A stretch of DNA of 56,086 nt from JBDHWG01 sp046328525 (GCA_046328525.1 JAXLWK010000016.1:1-56086); one strand, 5' to 3'. Positions 43,901 through 55,390 are shown, counted from the first letter of the stretch. Numbers and translations are program-made. The notes: a model not told the origin generated them from the letters alone.

Positions 43901-46900
43901 TCATTGTCACCAACAGCCTCGCGCCCCTAGCCGGCTCCGACACCGACCGGGCCGCCCTTCAAGCGAAGCTGGCGACTCTGGCGTCGTCCACGAACGGCGT
44001 CATCATTGACGTAGGCCGGGATGCGCGCGTCCAGAAGGCCTTCGCGCAGTTCACCGCCGGCCAGGCGTGCCCGTCGGCCGCGAACGTCTTGGCAGCCGAG
44101 ATCAAGCGCACCATTGACGCCTACCGCGCCGCCAACAACCTGCAATACGTGGTGCTGGTCGGCGACGACGCCGTGCTGCCAAACTACCGCTCGCCGGACA
44201 ACTCCAACGTCTCCGGCGGGCGCGAGGTAGACTTCCGGCCGGCCGTGAAGGACACGAGCGCGACCCGCGCGTCCCTCGGCTACAACATGCTCCTCAACCA
44301 GGACTTCTATGGCGCTCGCGACACCATCGCGCGCGCCGACCTGAGCTTGCAGAACGTGGACCTCGCCGTCGGCCGCCTCGTCGGGACGGCGGCCCAGGCG
44401 AGCGCCGTCATTGACGCCTACATCGGCAAGAATGGCTCCCTGACGCCGCAGTCGGGCCTGGTGAGCGGCTACGATTTCTTCTACGACACGGCGACGCAGG
44501 TTGCGAACCAGTTCGACAACGGCATGGCAGGCGCGCGCACCGATCGCTCGCTGCTCTGGTCGGGCGGCCCCCGCGACACCACGGGAACCGGCGTCAAGTG
44601 GACGACGGACGACCTCAAGCAGAAGCTCTTCGCGCCGGGCGGCCACGACCTGGTGTTCCTCGGCGCTCACGCCACGGAAGACTCGGCGCTGGCGGCGAAC
44701 TACGACTATAACGCTCTGTTCCACGCGGCCAGCGTGCAGTCCGACGGCAACTTCGTCGGCACGGTGCTCATGAGCATCGGCTGCCACCTCGGCCTCGACG
44801 TACCGGCCACCGACAAGCTCACGACGGGCGGCGACTGGGTCGAGAATCTCCAGGGGCGCGGGGCGACGGTTATCGCCGCGACCTCGTACCAGCTGGGCGA
44901 CACAGACTTCATCGCCTACCACGAGAAGCTGTACCTCAACCTCGCCCAGGAGCTTAACACGGGCAGCGGCCCGGTCCCCATCGGCAAAGCCCTGGCGCAG
45001 GCCAAGACGGCGTACCGCGCCGGCCTGGCGACGCCCAGCGGCCTCGACGAGAAAGTCCTCCTCTCGACGGCGCTGTATGGCCTGCCGATGTACGCCGTCA
45101 ACATGCCCAGGCGCACGAGCGCTCCAGCCGCCGCGTCCATCGTGCCGTCGGTCACACCGCTGAGCGGCCAGGTGGCCTTCGCCGACGTCACGCGCGCGCT
45201 GAACAGCGGCCCCGACGCCCTGACCTTGACCACGGTCAACGTTCCTGACCCGGTCAATTCGGGCAACGCCCTGGCCGCGACCTACCTGGCCGGCCCGGAC
45301 GGAGTCGTCAGCCGCGCCGCCGAGCCTGTCCAGCCGCTCGTGCGCAAGAACGTCTCCGTGCCCAACTACGTGGCCCGGGGCGTCGGCTTCCGCGGCGGCC
45401 AGTACACCGACATACCGAGCATCACGCCCCTCACCGGCGCGACGGCGCTCGAGCAGAGTGCGTACCACCCGCAGTTCTTCAGCGCGGTCATGTACCCGCG
45501 CTCCCTGTGGAGCCTCAACTTCTTCGACGCCCTGGCTCCGAACAACGGCCCGACCTGGCTAAACCTGACGCCATCTCAGTACCAGTCCCAGTCGCTCAGC
45601 TCAGCGAGCGGGACGCTGCGGCAATACACGAACATGGCGCTGCGCCTGTTCTATGTCCCGAACACCAGCACGGACATCCCGGTCGGCGCGCCCGCCATCG
45701 CCAACGTGTACACCACGGCGTCGGGCAGCGACGTCACGTTCAACGCCACGGTCACCAGCAACACCGACGCCGACGTGTTGCAGGTCTGGGTCACGTACAC
45801 CTCGTGCCCCAACGGCGGCGCTTGCTCCGGCCAGTGGACCTCCCTCGACCTGACGCGCGGCAGCGGCGGGCGGTGGAGCGGCACGCTCGCCAACGCGCCG
45901 AGCGGAGTCCTGTACGTCGTGCAGGCCGTGAACAGCAGCGGCCTCGTCAGCCTGGCGTCAAACAGCGGCGGCTACTTTCCGCTGGGCGGCACTCAGCCGA
46001 CCACGCCCACCCAGACCGCAAAACCACTGGTCAAGCCGGTGCTGAGCGGTACGCTGAGCGGAACCTATCTCGACAGCTTCCCGATCACGGTCCAGATGCT
46101 CGACGCCAACAGCGACTCGTGCCCGCCGCAGCTCCAGGGCCAGCCGGTGACGATCATCATCGGCTCGCAGCGCTCCCGCGTCACCACAGATGCGACGTGC
46201 AGCGCCGCGCTCACCCCCACCCCGGTGCTTTCCGAGGTGCCGGGCGCGTACAACGTCGCGGTCAGCTTCGCGGGCAACGACACGTATCTGCCCGTCTCGC
46301 AGCAGACTCCGCTGACCATCAACAAGCTCGGCACAACGCTGTCGTTCCAGCCGACGCCGCCGTACACGAACACCCCCGGCATTCCGCCCGCGTGGAGCGC
46401 GGTGCTGACGGACAACTCGGCCAGGAAGCGCGCCGTGACGCAGCAGTCAGTCATCCTCGTCGCCACATGCGCAGACGTGTCCCAGTGCGGCGGAAGCTCC
46501 GCCTCCCTCTTCACCTTCACCGACTACCTCGGTCGGGCCACCTTCTGGCCGGTGTCGCTCCCGGTCGGACGGTACACCCTGACCGCCTACTTCGTGACCC
46601 CGGCGCGGCTGCCCGACGGCACGGTCGTGCAGCTCACCAGCGACCGCTACCTCGGCTCGACGGCGACGACGACCTTCAGCGTCAGCAACATTCCGCCGGC
46701 CGTGGGCGCGATTAGCGGACCATCGGCCGCCCAGACGGTCGGCTCGCCGGCGTTCTTCACCGCCACGTTCACCGACCCGGATGCGGCCAAGACGCACACG
46801 GCGGTGTGGGATTGGGGCGATGGAACCCGGTCAGGGGCCTGTCCCCCGAACTCGCCAGAGTGCGCGTTGACGGAAGCCGACGGGGCCGGCACGGTCACCG

Positions 46901-47460
46901 GGAGCCACACGTACAGTACGCCCGGCGTGTATACCGTCAAGCTGACCGTCAGCGGCAACACCGGCGCCTCCGGCCAGTCGAGCCTGGCGAACGTGACCGT
47001 CGTCGCATCCTCCGGCGCATTCGTGACAGGTAGCGGCTGGGTCAACTGCCCGGCGGCGATGCCCGGCTGCGGCACGACGCCGCCCGCCGGTGGCAAAGCC
47101 AACGTCGCCTTCAACATCAGGCCTTCCCGCGAAATCAAGGGGACGGCCACCGGCGCGGTGACGTTCCAGTTCCCGGCCGCCAGCATCACGTTCAAGGCTA
47201 CCCAGTTCATGACACCGCTGGCGATCTTCGGGAACAAGGCGACCGTCAAGGGCAAGGGAACCGTGAACGGCAGCGGCAGCTACTCATTCGTCCTGAGCGT
47301 GATTGACAACGGCGACAGCGGCGACCAGGTGCGCCTGCGGATTACCGACATGGCCGGCGCCATCGTCTTCGACAATGACCCGGGCAAGCCCGCCGACGCC
47401 TACCCATCGGGCTACTCAGCCACGCTGCTGCAAGGTGGCGACATTACGATCCGCCGCTAG
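40912..47460 (+). CDS. Giant secreted beta-helix/C25 (gingipain-like) peptidase with PLDIG repeats and PKD domain
   Basis: A 2182-residue exported protein. A signal peptide (hydrophobic about 17-34, ending PAAADA) is followed by a right-handed beta-helix rich in Asn/Gly rungs (about 60-640). Then comes a beta region (VQGTVSG...YRVQVFANQTCD), and 16 perfect PLDIG units at 825-904. A C25 caspase-like peptidase (about 1000-1420) carries H1253 in LGAHATED and C1291 in SIGCHLG. Ig-like regions and a PKD domain (VWDWGDGT, about 1943-2030) complete it. It may be a cell-surface or released protease that binds polysaccharide. The ATG has GAGG upstream. It follows the cyclase gene by 117 bases and ends in a strong terminator. 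Confidence 0.82.
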   Translation: MHVNPPRLRMVPVSTARVALALGLLALFILWPGVAPAAADASVTDCTESGLTAALAAGGTVTLQCSAPTTIPISSTKTVAADVTLDGGGLVTLDGQNERRIFSVNTGRRLTLKNITLTRGSAGSDQGGAVYVAGALTVQNSSVTNSSAAQGGAVFGKDGSAISVDRTTFSNNTATDGGAILSQGPLTITASTFQGNSATAPDGGAIVVGDGGSITNSTLVGNTALNGGAVTTPSVGKDAVQPQRFASGNDVTVLNSTITDNSGAGIYPRGGRVFVKNTILASNSGANCNAIGLIVDNGGNLSSDGQCPFVSARGSLNDTDPRLGPLQNNGGPTLTRQPLTGSPAIDAGINDGAPTLDGRGAPRPMDGNADGAATVDMGAVEVQKYPKVYIVGNTGDSGDGSLRQAILDNNGGGGGGAIIFTIGSGGQTISLQSPLPPITQPLIIDGSTQPNITPGTPGIGLTGPSLVTINADNVTLQGLSITRFGGNGVAVNGSHVTLSGVTISRNGGSGVAIGGSHITLTGSAITNNGSAGGASCSGVTVASGASNVTISQNVITGNTCSGILSSGTNVQIIGNTISGNGGDGVQVGNGGSANAILNNSIKDNTGAGINLAAGANNSQQSPALTFAALTGLTASQGAGNSSAVQGTVSGTAATTYRVQVFANQTCDASGAGEGATFLGETQITLDPNGARTFVVAAPSLPAGVKRGGSISATATDSAGNTSAFAQCVSLQNSNELWYTAWQLGSDAPPAGQDTALAQQFLVTPGQSAWYKTAIGPGCSVDVSVDNLPAPYNVSLFSDLRTARTNLADQNPSLRDPLLLSAKTAPLDIGPLDIGPLDIGPLDIGPLDIGPLDIGPLDIGPLDIGPLDIGPLDIGPLDIGPLDIGPLDIGPLDIGPLDIGPLDIGGRLHAMTASLLAVDTQPGATPRRIVRQTFNNSGDYYVHVRGLNGAYSTQQPFRIQITRTCGECAKVAPIPPTVTATAPSALQLNTPPAQVQTVIVTNSLAPLAGSDTDRAALQAKLATLASSTNGVIIDVGRDARVQKAFAQFTAGQACPSAANVLAAEIKRTIDAYRAANNLQYVVLVGDDAVLPNYRSPDNSNVSGGREVDFRPAVKDTSATRASLGYNMLLNQDFYGARDTIARADLSLQNVDLAVGRLVGTAAQASAVIDAYIGKNGSLTPQSGLVSGYDFFYDTATQVANQFDNGMAGARTDRSLLWSGGPRDTTGTGVKWTTDDLKQKLFAPGGHDLVFLGAHATEDSALAANYDYNALFHAASVQSDGNFVGTVLMSIGCHLGLDVPATDKLTTGGDWVENLQGRGATVIAATSYQLGDTDFIAYHEKLYLNLAQELNTGSGPVPIGKALAQAKTAYRAGLATPSGLDEKVLLSTALYGLPMYAVNMPRRTSAPAAASIVPSVTPLSGQVAFADVTRALNSGPDALTLTTVNVPDPVNSGNALAATYLAGPDGVVSRAAEPVQPLVRKNVSVPNYVARGVGFRGGQYTDIPSITPLTGATALEQSAYHPQFFSAVMYPRSLWSLNFFDALAPNNGPTWLNLTPSQYQSQSLSSASGTLRQYTNMALRLFYVPNTSTDIPVGAPAIANVYTTASGSDVTFNATVTSNTDADVLQVWVTYTSCPNGGACSGQWTSLDLTRGSGGRWSGTLANAPSGVLYVVQAVNSSGLVSLASNSGGYFPLGGTQPTTPTQTAKPLVKPVLSGTLSGTYLDSFPITVQMLDANSDSCPPQLQGQPVTIIIGSQRSRVTTDATCSAALTPTPVLSEVPGAYNVAVSFAGNDTYLPVSQQTPLTINKLGTTLSFQPTPPYTNTPGIPPAWSAVLTDNSARKRAVTQQSVILVATCADVSQCGGSSASLFTFTDYLGRATFWPVSLPVGRYTLTAYFVTPARLPDGTVVQLTSDRYLGSTATTTFSVSNIPPAVGAISGPSAAQTVGSPAFFTATFTDPDAAKTHTAVWDWGDGTRSGACPPNSPECALTEADGAGTVTGSHTYSTPGVYTVKLTVSGNTGASGQSSLANVTVVASSGAFVTGSGWVNCPAAMPGCGTTPPAGGKANVAFNIRPSREIKGTATGAVTFQFPAASITFKATQFMTPLAIFGNKATVKGKGTVNGSGSYSFVLSVIDNGDSGDQVRLRITDMAGAIVFDNDPGKPADAYPSGYSATLLQGGDITIRR
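43384..43623 (+). repeat. 16 tandem 15-bp coding repeats (PLDIG)
   Basis: Units read CCS-CTS-GAC-ATY-GGC. All 16 encode exactly PLDIG, but they vary at the third bases of Pro, Leu and Ile. There is no amino acid change, so selection or gene conversion keeps the peptide constant. Confidence 0.95.
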
Positions 47461-47467
47461 AGGCGAC

Positions 47468-47504
47468 AAGGCGGGGCGAGAGACACCTCGCCCCGCCTTT
47501 CTTT
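47468..47504 (+). terminator. Rho-independent terminator after the C25 protein gene
   Basis: Perfect 13 bp arms AAGGCGGGGCGAG and CTCGCCCCGCCTT, loop AGACAC, followed by TCTTT. Confidence 0.85.
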
Positions 47505-47554
47505 GCCCCGCAGTTCCTCATGGACTTGTGTCCACCAGCAGACGGATGAAAATT

Positions 47555-47626
47555 GCTGTCGCCCTGAGCGCAGCGAAGGGCCCCCCGAAGCGCCGGGGGA
47601 TGCTCCGCTCCGCTCAGCATGACAGC
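47555..47626. repeat. Intergenic palindromic element (GCTGTC...GACAGC type)
   Basis: A ~72 bp element starting GCTGTCGCCCTGAGCG and ending CGCTCAGCATGACAGC, with imperfect dyad symmetry. It is related to the two units at 3951-4094. Confidence 0.65.
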
Positions 47627-47651
47627 CCAGGGTATTTTCAGAGGACTTTGG

Positions 47652-48077
47652 TTAGCGCAGGCTGTTGTTCAGCCCCTGGATCAGCGCCTGCTTCTCGGCG
47701 TCGGTCAGCCGCGCCTGGGGATGCAGCGGCAGGTACTTGGGGTCCGGCATTTCGCCCCGCTGGACCTCGCGGCCGGCGTTGCGCGCCTCGCGCTGCGGCT
47801 TGTTCCACTCCGAGAAATTGAGGCTCCGCCGCCCATCCTCCACGTCGTGCTGGACAAGCCATGAGATGGGTGCGATGTTGGAATAGATAGGCCAACTACT
47901 CTCATTTGAATGGCAATCGAAGCAGGCCCGAACGGCCAATTCCCTCGTCTGCGGCGAGTCCCACTGTGGCTCTTGGATGACCGGCGGATTCGCGTGGTTG
48001 TGTCCGTAAGGGATGAGCTGGATGAGGAGGAATCCGCCAACCACGATCGCCACAATGATGACGATGATCCTAAGCAT
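47652..48077 (-). CDS. Membrane-anchored haem-binding domain protein
   Basis: A 141-residue protein with one N-terminal membrane helix (about 3-22) and a periplasmic haem-binding domain (PF14376 type). That domain shows YGHNHANPPV, WDSPQTRELAVRACFDCHSNES (C52 and C55 with H56), WPIYSNIAP.SWLVQ.DV..GR..LNFSEW, then a late PDPKYLPLHP. The CFDCH motif attaches haem c. It is probably an electron carrier or sensor; partners are not evident. It is transcribed leftward, away from the cys genes. Confidence 0.82.
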   Translation of the reverse strand: MLRIIVIIVAIVVGGFLLIQLIPYGHNHANPPVIQEPQWDSPQTRELAVRACFDCHSNESSWPIYSNIAPISWLVQHDVEDGRRSLNFSEWNKPQREARNAGREVQRGEMPDPKYLPLHPQARLTDAEKQALIQGLNNSLR

Positions 48078-48675
48078 AGTCGTTTCCCTTGCAATGTCCT
48101 CGGATTGAATTGAAGGCGCGCAGAGCAGCCATTTTCTGTATTATAATCCCGTCACCCTACCCGGCGCACAAATTCCCATCAGCCGGCGCGTGGTTGGTCG
48201 TTTCAGCTTGACAGACGCTGGCGGAGTTTGTATCATTCCATCATCGTAATCGGCATCTCGCAGTGTGTGGAGTTGCATGTCTTCGATCGTGTTGCTCTGT
48301 ATCTGTCGCTAGCGGGGCAATCGCGCGCCTGTCACGTCCGCCGCGCTGTCGCGTGCGGGGGTGGAGTCTCAGGACAGCCGATTGATCCCCGCGTGAGCCA
48401 GAGTCTGCCAGCGATGAGCGTCGGCGCACTCGCGCCTTCCGCTGCCCGCGAGCAACACGCTGCCTGAGCCGGCCCCCGGCTTGGCCGTTCCCTGCACCGA
48501 GTCCCTCCGATAGCGTACACCTGCCTCATCGCTTGCGGCCGCGCGCCACCACACGCCGACCCGCGCGGTGGGGCTTTTGCTATGCAGCGTCGCGGGATGC
48601 TGGCTCGCTGGCGGCACGGTTGATGCGAGAGTCGTCGCCACCCAGTTTTCACTGTCATTCAAGAGGAGCGTTCAA
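48078..48675. other. Intergenic region with cysK promoter and ~430 nt leader
   Basis: It contains a near-consensus promoter at 48208-48236 and an upstream TATAAT at 48142-48147 without a -35. The long leader has GC-rich dyads. One of them pairs GCGCCACC (48543-48550) with GGTGGGGC (48567-48574) followed by TTTT, as in an attenuator. I looked for T-box (GGGTGG..CCGCG) and SAM-riboswitch signatures and found none convincing. The short open frame at 48228 has no family resemblance. Confidence 0.45.
48208..48236 (+). promoter_or_regulatory. Strong promoter upstream of cysK-cysE
   Basis: TTGACA, then exactly 17 bases, then TATCAT (six of six and five of six matches). Transcription would start near 48243, leaving about 430 bases before the cysK ATG. 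Confidence 0.6.
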
Positions 48676-49611
48676 ATGAGAATCGCAGACGACGTCACCC
48701 AGTTGATAGGCAACACGCCCCTGGTACGCCTGCGCCGCGTGACCGAGGGCACTGTCGCCGAGGTCGTGGCGAAGCTGGAGTTCTACAACCCGGCCCACAG
48801 CGTGAAGGACCGCATCGGCGCGGCCATGATCGAGGCGGCGGAAGCCGCCGGCAAAATCAACAAAGACACCATCATCGTCGAGCCGACCAGCGGCAACACG
48901 GGCATTGCCCTGGCGATGGTGTGCGCGGCCAAGGGCTACAAGTGCATCCTGACCATGCCCGAGACCATGAGCAAGGAGCGGCGCATGCTCCTGCGCGCGT
49001 ATGGCGCGGAGCTTGTGCTGACACCCGGCCCCGACGGCATGGGCGGCGCGATCCGCAAGGCCGAGGAGCTGGCGGCGCAGGACCCGGCCAAGTACTTCGT
49101 CCCGCAGCAGTTCGAGAACGCCGCCAACCCCGAGATTCACCGCCGCACGACGGCAGAGGAAATCTGGCGCGATACCGATGGCAAGGTGGACATCCTCGTC
49201 GCCGGCATCGGCACAGGCGGGACCATCACCGGCGTCAGCGAGATCATCAAGGCACGCAAACCCTCGTTCCGCGCCGTCGCCGTCGAGCCGGCGGCGTCTG
49301 CCGTCCTGTCCGGCCAGCCCAAAGGCCCGCACCCCATCCAGGGCATCGGCGCGGGCTTCGTCCCGAAGGTACTCAACACCGAAATCTACGATGAGATCGT
49401 CCAGGTCAAGAACGAGGACGCCTTCGCCACGGCGCGGGACATGGCGCGCAAGGAAGGGCTGCTCGTCGGCATCTCGTCGGGCGCAGCCACGTGGGCGGCT
49501 GTCCAGGTCGCTAAGCGGCCCGAAAACGAAGGTAAGTTGATCGTCGTCATTATCCCATCGTTCGGCGAGCGCTACCTGAGCACGGCGCTGTTCGCCGACC
49601 TGGCAGACTGA
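48676..49611 (+). CDS. cysK: Cysteine synthase A (O-acetylserine sulfhydrylase)
   Basis: A 311-residue pyridoxal-phosphate enzyme that joins O-acetylserine and sulfide to make cysteine. PLP binds K44 in NPAHSVKDRIG. The substrate loop TSGNTG is at 71-76, and GIGTGGTITG binds the PLP phosphate. The Ser of SSGAA near 275 contacts the pyridine nitrogen. The start ATG 48676 has AGGAG upstream; longer frames run into the leader. cysE follows 20 bases downstream, completing the two-step pathway. Confidence 0.94.
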   Translation: MRIADDVTQLIGNTPLVRLRRVTEGTVAEVVAKLEFYNPAHSVKDRIGAAMIEAAEAAGKINKDTIIVEPTSGNTGIALAMVCAAKGYKCILTMPETMSKERRMLLRAYGAELVLTPGPDGMGGAIRKAEELAAQDPAKYFVPQQFENAANPEIHRRTTAEEIWRDTDGKVDILVAGIGTGGTITGVSEIIKARKPSFRAVAVEPAASAVLSGQPKGPHPIQGIGAGFVPKVLNTEIYDEIVQVKNEDAFATARDMARKEGLLVGISSGAATWAAVQVAKRPENEGKLIVVIIPSFGERYLSTALFADLAD

Positions 49612-49631
49612 GCAACACGCGGGAGGGCAGT

Positions 49632-50330
49632 ATGTTCGCCACTCTTCGTCTCGACGTTCAGGCGGTGATGCAGCGGGACCCGGCCGCGCGCAATCCGATG
49701 GAGATCGTGCTGTGGTATCCCGGCCTCCACGCCTTGTGGGGCTATCGCCTGGCGCACCACCTGTGGCTAAAGCGCTACAAGTTGACGGCCCGCGGCGTCT
49801 CCCAGATCACCCGATTCCTGACGGGTATCGAGATCCACCCCGGTGCGACCATCGGCCCTGGGTTATTCATTGATCATGGCATGGGCGTCGTCATCGGCGA
49901 GACCGCCGAGATCGGGCGCGACGTGACCATCTATCACGGCGTGACGCTCGGCGGAACGAGCCTCAACAAGGGCAAGCGCCACCCCACCCTGGGCGACGAA
50001 GTTGTCGTCGGCGCGGGCGCGAAGATTCTCGGCGCGATTACCGTCGGCGAAGGCAGCCGCGTCGGCGCGAACGCCGTGGTCGTCAAGTCCGTGCCGCCGA
50101 ACTCCGTCGTCGTCGGCGTGCCGGGGCAGGTCGTTGTGCGCAGCAAGCAGCCGGCGGTACCCCACCGCCCCGACCTCGAGCATACCATGCTGCCCGACAC
50201 CATCACGACCGCCATCACGTCGCTCATGGAGCGCGTGGACGAGCTAGAGATGCAGGTCGAGCATCACAAGCACGACGAGCTGCACGCGCCGACCAACGGC
50301 GTGTGGCGTGGCGAGGACTTCGCCATATAG
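49632..50330 (+). CDS. cysE: Serine O-acetyltransferase
   Basis: A 232-residue left-handed beta-helix acetyltransferase that makes O-acetylserine from serine and acetyl-CoA. Motifs are ARNPMEIVLWYPGLHALWGYR near the start, IDHGMGVVIGETAEIG with the catalytic His, and YHGVTLGGTS. GKRHPTLGD leads into further hexapeptide turns. The N-terminus is short compared with E. coli CysE, as in the plant/Gram-positive-like type. The ~45-residue C-terminal extension is helical and ends in GEDFAI. Co-transcribed with cysK; a perfect hairpin terminator follows. Confidence 0.93.
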   Translation: MFATLRLDVQAVMQRDPAARNPMEIVLWYPGLHALWGYRLAHHLWLKRYKLTARGVSQITRFLTGIEIHPGATIGPGLFIDHGMGVVIGETAEIGRDVTIYHGVTLGGTSLNKGKRHPTLGDEVVVGAGAKILGAITVGEGSRVGANAVVVKSVPPNSVVVGVPGQVVVRSKQPAVPHRPDLEHTMLPDTITTAITSLMERVDELEMQVEHHKHDELHAPTNGVWRGEDFAI

Positions 50331-50368
50331 CAGCGGGCGCCCCCGCGTGGGGGCGCCCGCTGTCTTTT
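50331..50368. terminator. Terminator between convergent cysE and aldo/keto reductase genes
   Basis: Perfect 14 bp arms CAGCGGGCGCCCCC and GGGGGCGCCCGCTG, loop GCGT, followed by TCTTTT. It starts at the base after the cysE stop. Confidence 0.88.
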
Positions 50369-50381
50369 GCGTCAGGCGCGG

Positions 50382-51383
50382 TCAGGAGACCTGCATCTTC
50401 ATCCAGCCCGCCGTGTTGTGGAAGTTCACCACCGCGCTGCCCGGCGGCGACAGGGCGTCGCACGCCGCCCGCATCTCGTCCGTCAGCCGCATGTCCAGGA
50501 TCGGCAGGGCCTGGGCGAGCTGCTCCGCGGTGCGCGGGCCAAAGATGGGCGCGGTGACACCCGGCTGGTCCTTGACCCACAACAGGCCGAGCTGGGCGGC
50601 CGGCAGCCCGAACTGCTGCGCCAGGGCCGCGAACGCCCGGCCGGCCTCGATGCCGGCGGCCGTCACGCGCTCGGCGTAGATGCCGCCCCGCCGCGCCGCC
50701 CGCGACTCGGCCGGGAAGTCGGCGGCATCGGCGTAGCGCCCGGCCAGCACGCCCTGGGCGAGGGGCGCCCACGGGAAGATGCCCAGGCCATGCGCCTGGC
50801 ACAGGGGCACAAGCTCGTTCTCGATGCGTCGGTCGAGCAAGTTGTACGGCGGCTGCTCCGAGATGTAGCGCGCATACCCCTTCAGCTCGCTCACCATCAG
50901 CGCCTCCATCACCTTCCAGGCCGGGTGCGTCGAGCAGCCGATGTAGCGCACCTTCCCCTGGCGCACCAGGTCCGTCAGCGCGCCGAGCGTCTCGTCCACG
51001 GGCACCTCGAATGACGGGCGGTGAAGCTGGTACAGGTCAATGCTGTCGGTCTGGAGACGCCGCAGCGCCGCCTCACAGGCTCGGATGATGTGCAGCCGCG
51101 ACACGCCCGCGTCGTTGGGGCCGCCGCCCACGGCGTAGAACACCTTCGTCGCCAGGAACACCTCGCTGCGCCGCCCATTGGCCGCCAGGATGCGCCCGAT
51201 CATGCGCTCGCTCTCGCCGGCCGTGTAGCTGTCGGCCGTGTCGAGCATGTTGATGCCGGCGTCGAGCGCCATCCCGACCATGCCCGCGGCGTCATCCTCG
51301 GGCGTCGGGTTGCCAAAGTTGAACGTCCCCAGGCACAGCGGCGCGATTTTCACGCCGGTTCGCCCCAGCGAGCGATACTCCAT
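50382..51383 (-). CDS. Aldo/keto reductase
   Basis: A 333-residue NADPH-dependent TIM-barrel reductase. The tetrad is Asp and Tyr in MLDTADSYTAGESE, Lys in FLATKVFY, and His in YQLHRPSF. It starts with the usual EYRSLGRTGVKIAPLCLGT. The C-terminal FGPRTAEQL binds the cofactor. It belongs to the YajO/potassium-channel-beta-like branch. Two ATG codons are adjacent; the one at 51383 gives better spacing from AGAGGG. The glucosidase gene lies 71 bases upstream on the same strand. The substrate is unknown. Confidence 0.88.
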   Translation of the reverse strand: MEYRSLGRTGVKIAPLCLGTFNFGNPTPEDDAAGMVGMALDAGINMLDTADSYTAGESERMIGRILAANGRRSEVFLATKVFYAVGGGPNDAGVSRLHIIRACEAALRRLQTDSIDLYQLHRPSFEVPVDETLGALTDLVRQGKVRYIGCSTHPAWKVMEALMVSELKGYARYISEQPPYNLLDRRIENELVPLCQAHGLGIFPWAPLAQGVLAGRYADAADFPAESRAARRGGIYAERVTAAGIEAGRAFAALAQQFGLPAAQLGLLWVKDQPGVTAPIFGPRTAEQLAQALPILDMRLTDEMRAACDALSPPGSAVVNFHNTAGWMKMQVS

Positions 51384-51454
51384 CATCCCTCTCTTCGACG
51401 CGAGCGCCCCGTCCCGACGTGGCGCAGCGCTCTGCAAGTCCACATCCCGGCCGC

Positions 51455-54232
<2,778 letters not shown>

Positions 54233-54325
54233 GATTGCTGCTCCTGTCGTCAATGGGATGAGATGAGCCAGGGCCGGAAGGAATAGCTCCTCGGGCGCGA
54301 GCGGCGTGACAAGCCGCTGGGCGCG

Positions 54326-55390
54326 TCATGGGCTTGCGCTGGGCATCGTATCGAAGCGCGCCGGAATGGCGCGCAGGTAAACCAGGATGGGCCGCTGGAG
54401 AATCGCGGACAGGCGGTTCGCCAGCGGCTGCGCTTGCAAGGTGTCCGTCTGGCCGGCCACCGTCACATCCACCTCCCCGCCATGCACCTGCACTGCGACG
54501 ATTCGACTCGGCGTAGCGCCCAGCCAGTCGCGCACGGCCGCGGTGGCCTTCTGGGTATCGTTGGTGTCTCTGAGGACATTGTAAGAGGTCACGCTCAAGG
54601 GGATGGTAATCAGGACGCCAGCGGCAATGATGAGCGCAAAGGCGCGACGGCGGACGATGACCTCTTCCTTCGTTGTCGCCACCCGTCCTAGCCCACTGAT
54701 GAGAAAGACAAGACCACCGGCGAACAAGATCGCCAGAAAGTTCGTCAGGAACAGCAGCATCGCGCCCCAGGCGTCGGCCCACTGGCCCACCGAAAGCGCA
54801 ATCCCGACGACGCACAGCGGCGGGACGAGGGAAATCGCAATGGCGACGCCGCCCATCGAGTCGGCAATCTCGGCCCGCTCCACGATGAACGCGCCTGCCG
54901 CGCCCGCCGCCAGCGCCGTGATGAGGGCGTACAGGCCCGGCGAGACGCGCGCAGCAAGCTCGCTATTCTCCGTGAAGGAGATGGTGATATCGGGCGCAGC
55001 AAGGCCCAGTAGGGTGGACAGCGCCACGACGGATGCGACGCCGACGACGACCAGGGCCAGGGCGCGCAGAGCGCGCTGCCAGGAGCCCATGACGACAGCG
55101 GCGGCCGTCGCCATGATCGGACCCATCAGCGGGGCGACGATCATCGCGCCAATGACCGTCGCTGTCGAGGCCGACAGGAGACCAAACGTGGCAATCACCG
55201 TCGCCAGCAACAGGAGGACGAAGAAGTTCATGAGCCGCCGCTCGGTCTGCGGGCCTTCGATGAACATCTTCGCTTCGAACGCCTGAAGATAGGCGAAGTC
55301 GAATGCACCAGGCCACGTTTTGACCTTCCCAGGGATATGGGTGGTCGGACGTTCGCCAGGCGGGTCAGACGTCATGGTGGGCTGGGTCAT
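54326..55390 (-). CDS. DUF389 (TIGR00341-type) membrane protein
   Basis: A 354-residue polytopic membrane protein. Hydrophobic helices run from residue 55 to about 250. They include ATVIGAMIVAPLMGPIMA, the family hallmark, and a helix with GGVAIAISLVPPLCVVGIAL. A C-terminal soluble domain of about 100 residues contains VQVHGGEVDVTVAG. The function of the family is unknown. Some members are annotated as hydrophobic-domain transporters, without proof. The ATG at 55390 follows GGGAGA. A good promoter lies upstream. Confidence 0.82.
   Translation of the reverse strand: MTQPTMTSDPPGERPTTHIPGKVKTWPGAFDFAYLQAFEAKMFIEGPQTERRLMNFFVLLLLATVIATFGLLSASTATVIGAMIVAPLMGPIMATAAAVVMGSWQRALRALALVVVGVASVVALSTLLGLAAPDITISFTENSELAARVSPGLYALITALAAGAAGAFIVERAEIADSMGGVAIAISLVPPLCVVGIALSVGQWADAWGAMLLFLTNFLAILFAGGLVFLISGLGRVATTKEEVIVRRRAFALIIAAGVLITIPLSVTSYNVLRDTNDTQKATAAVRDWLGATPSRIVAVQVHGGEVDVTVAGQTDTLQAQPLANRLSAILQRPILVYLRAIPARFDTMPSASP

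Noticed and set aside
43927..45468. 513-codon minus-strand open frame opposite the C25 peptidase domain
   Set aside because: The peptidase His and Cys motifs are on the plus strand; the antisense product has no motif or start context.
48340..48380. GGGGGTGGAGTC looked like a T-box core
   Set aside because: The conserved CCGCG part and the complementary terminator half are missing in the right order.
48228..48467. 79-codon open frame in the cysK leader
   Set aside because: No ribosome site, unusual composition and no family resemblance; it lies inside the predicted transcript leader.
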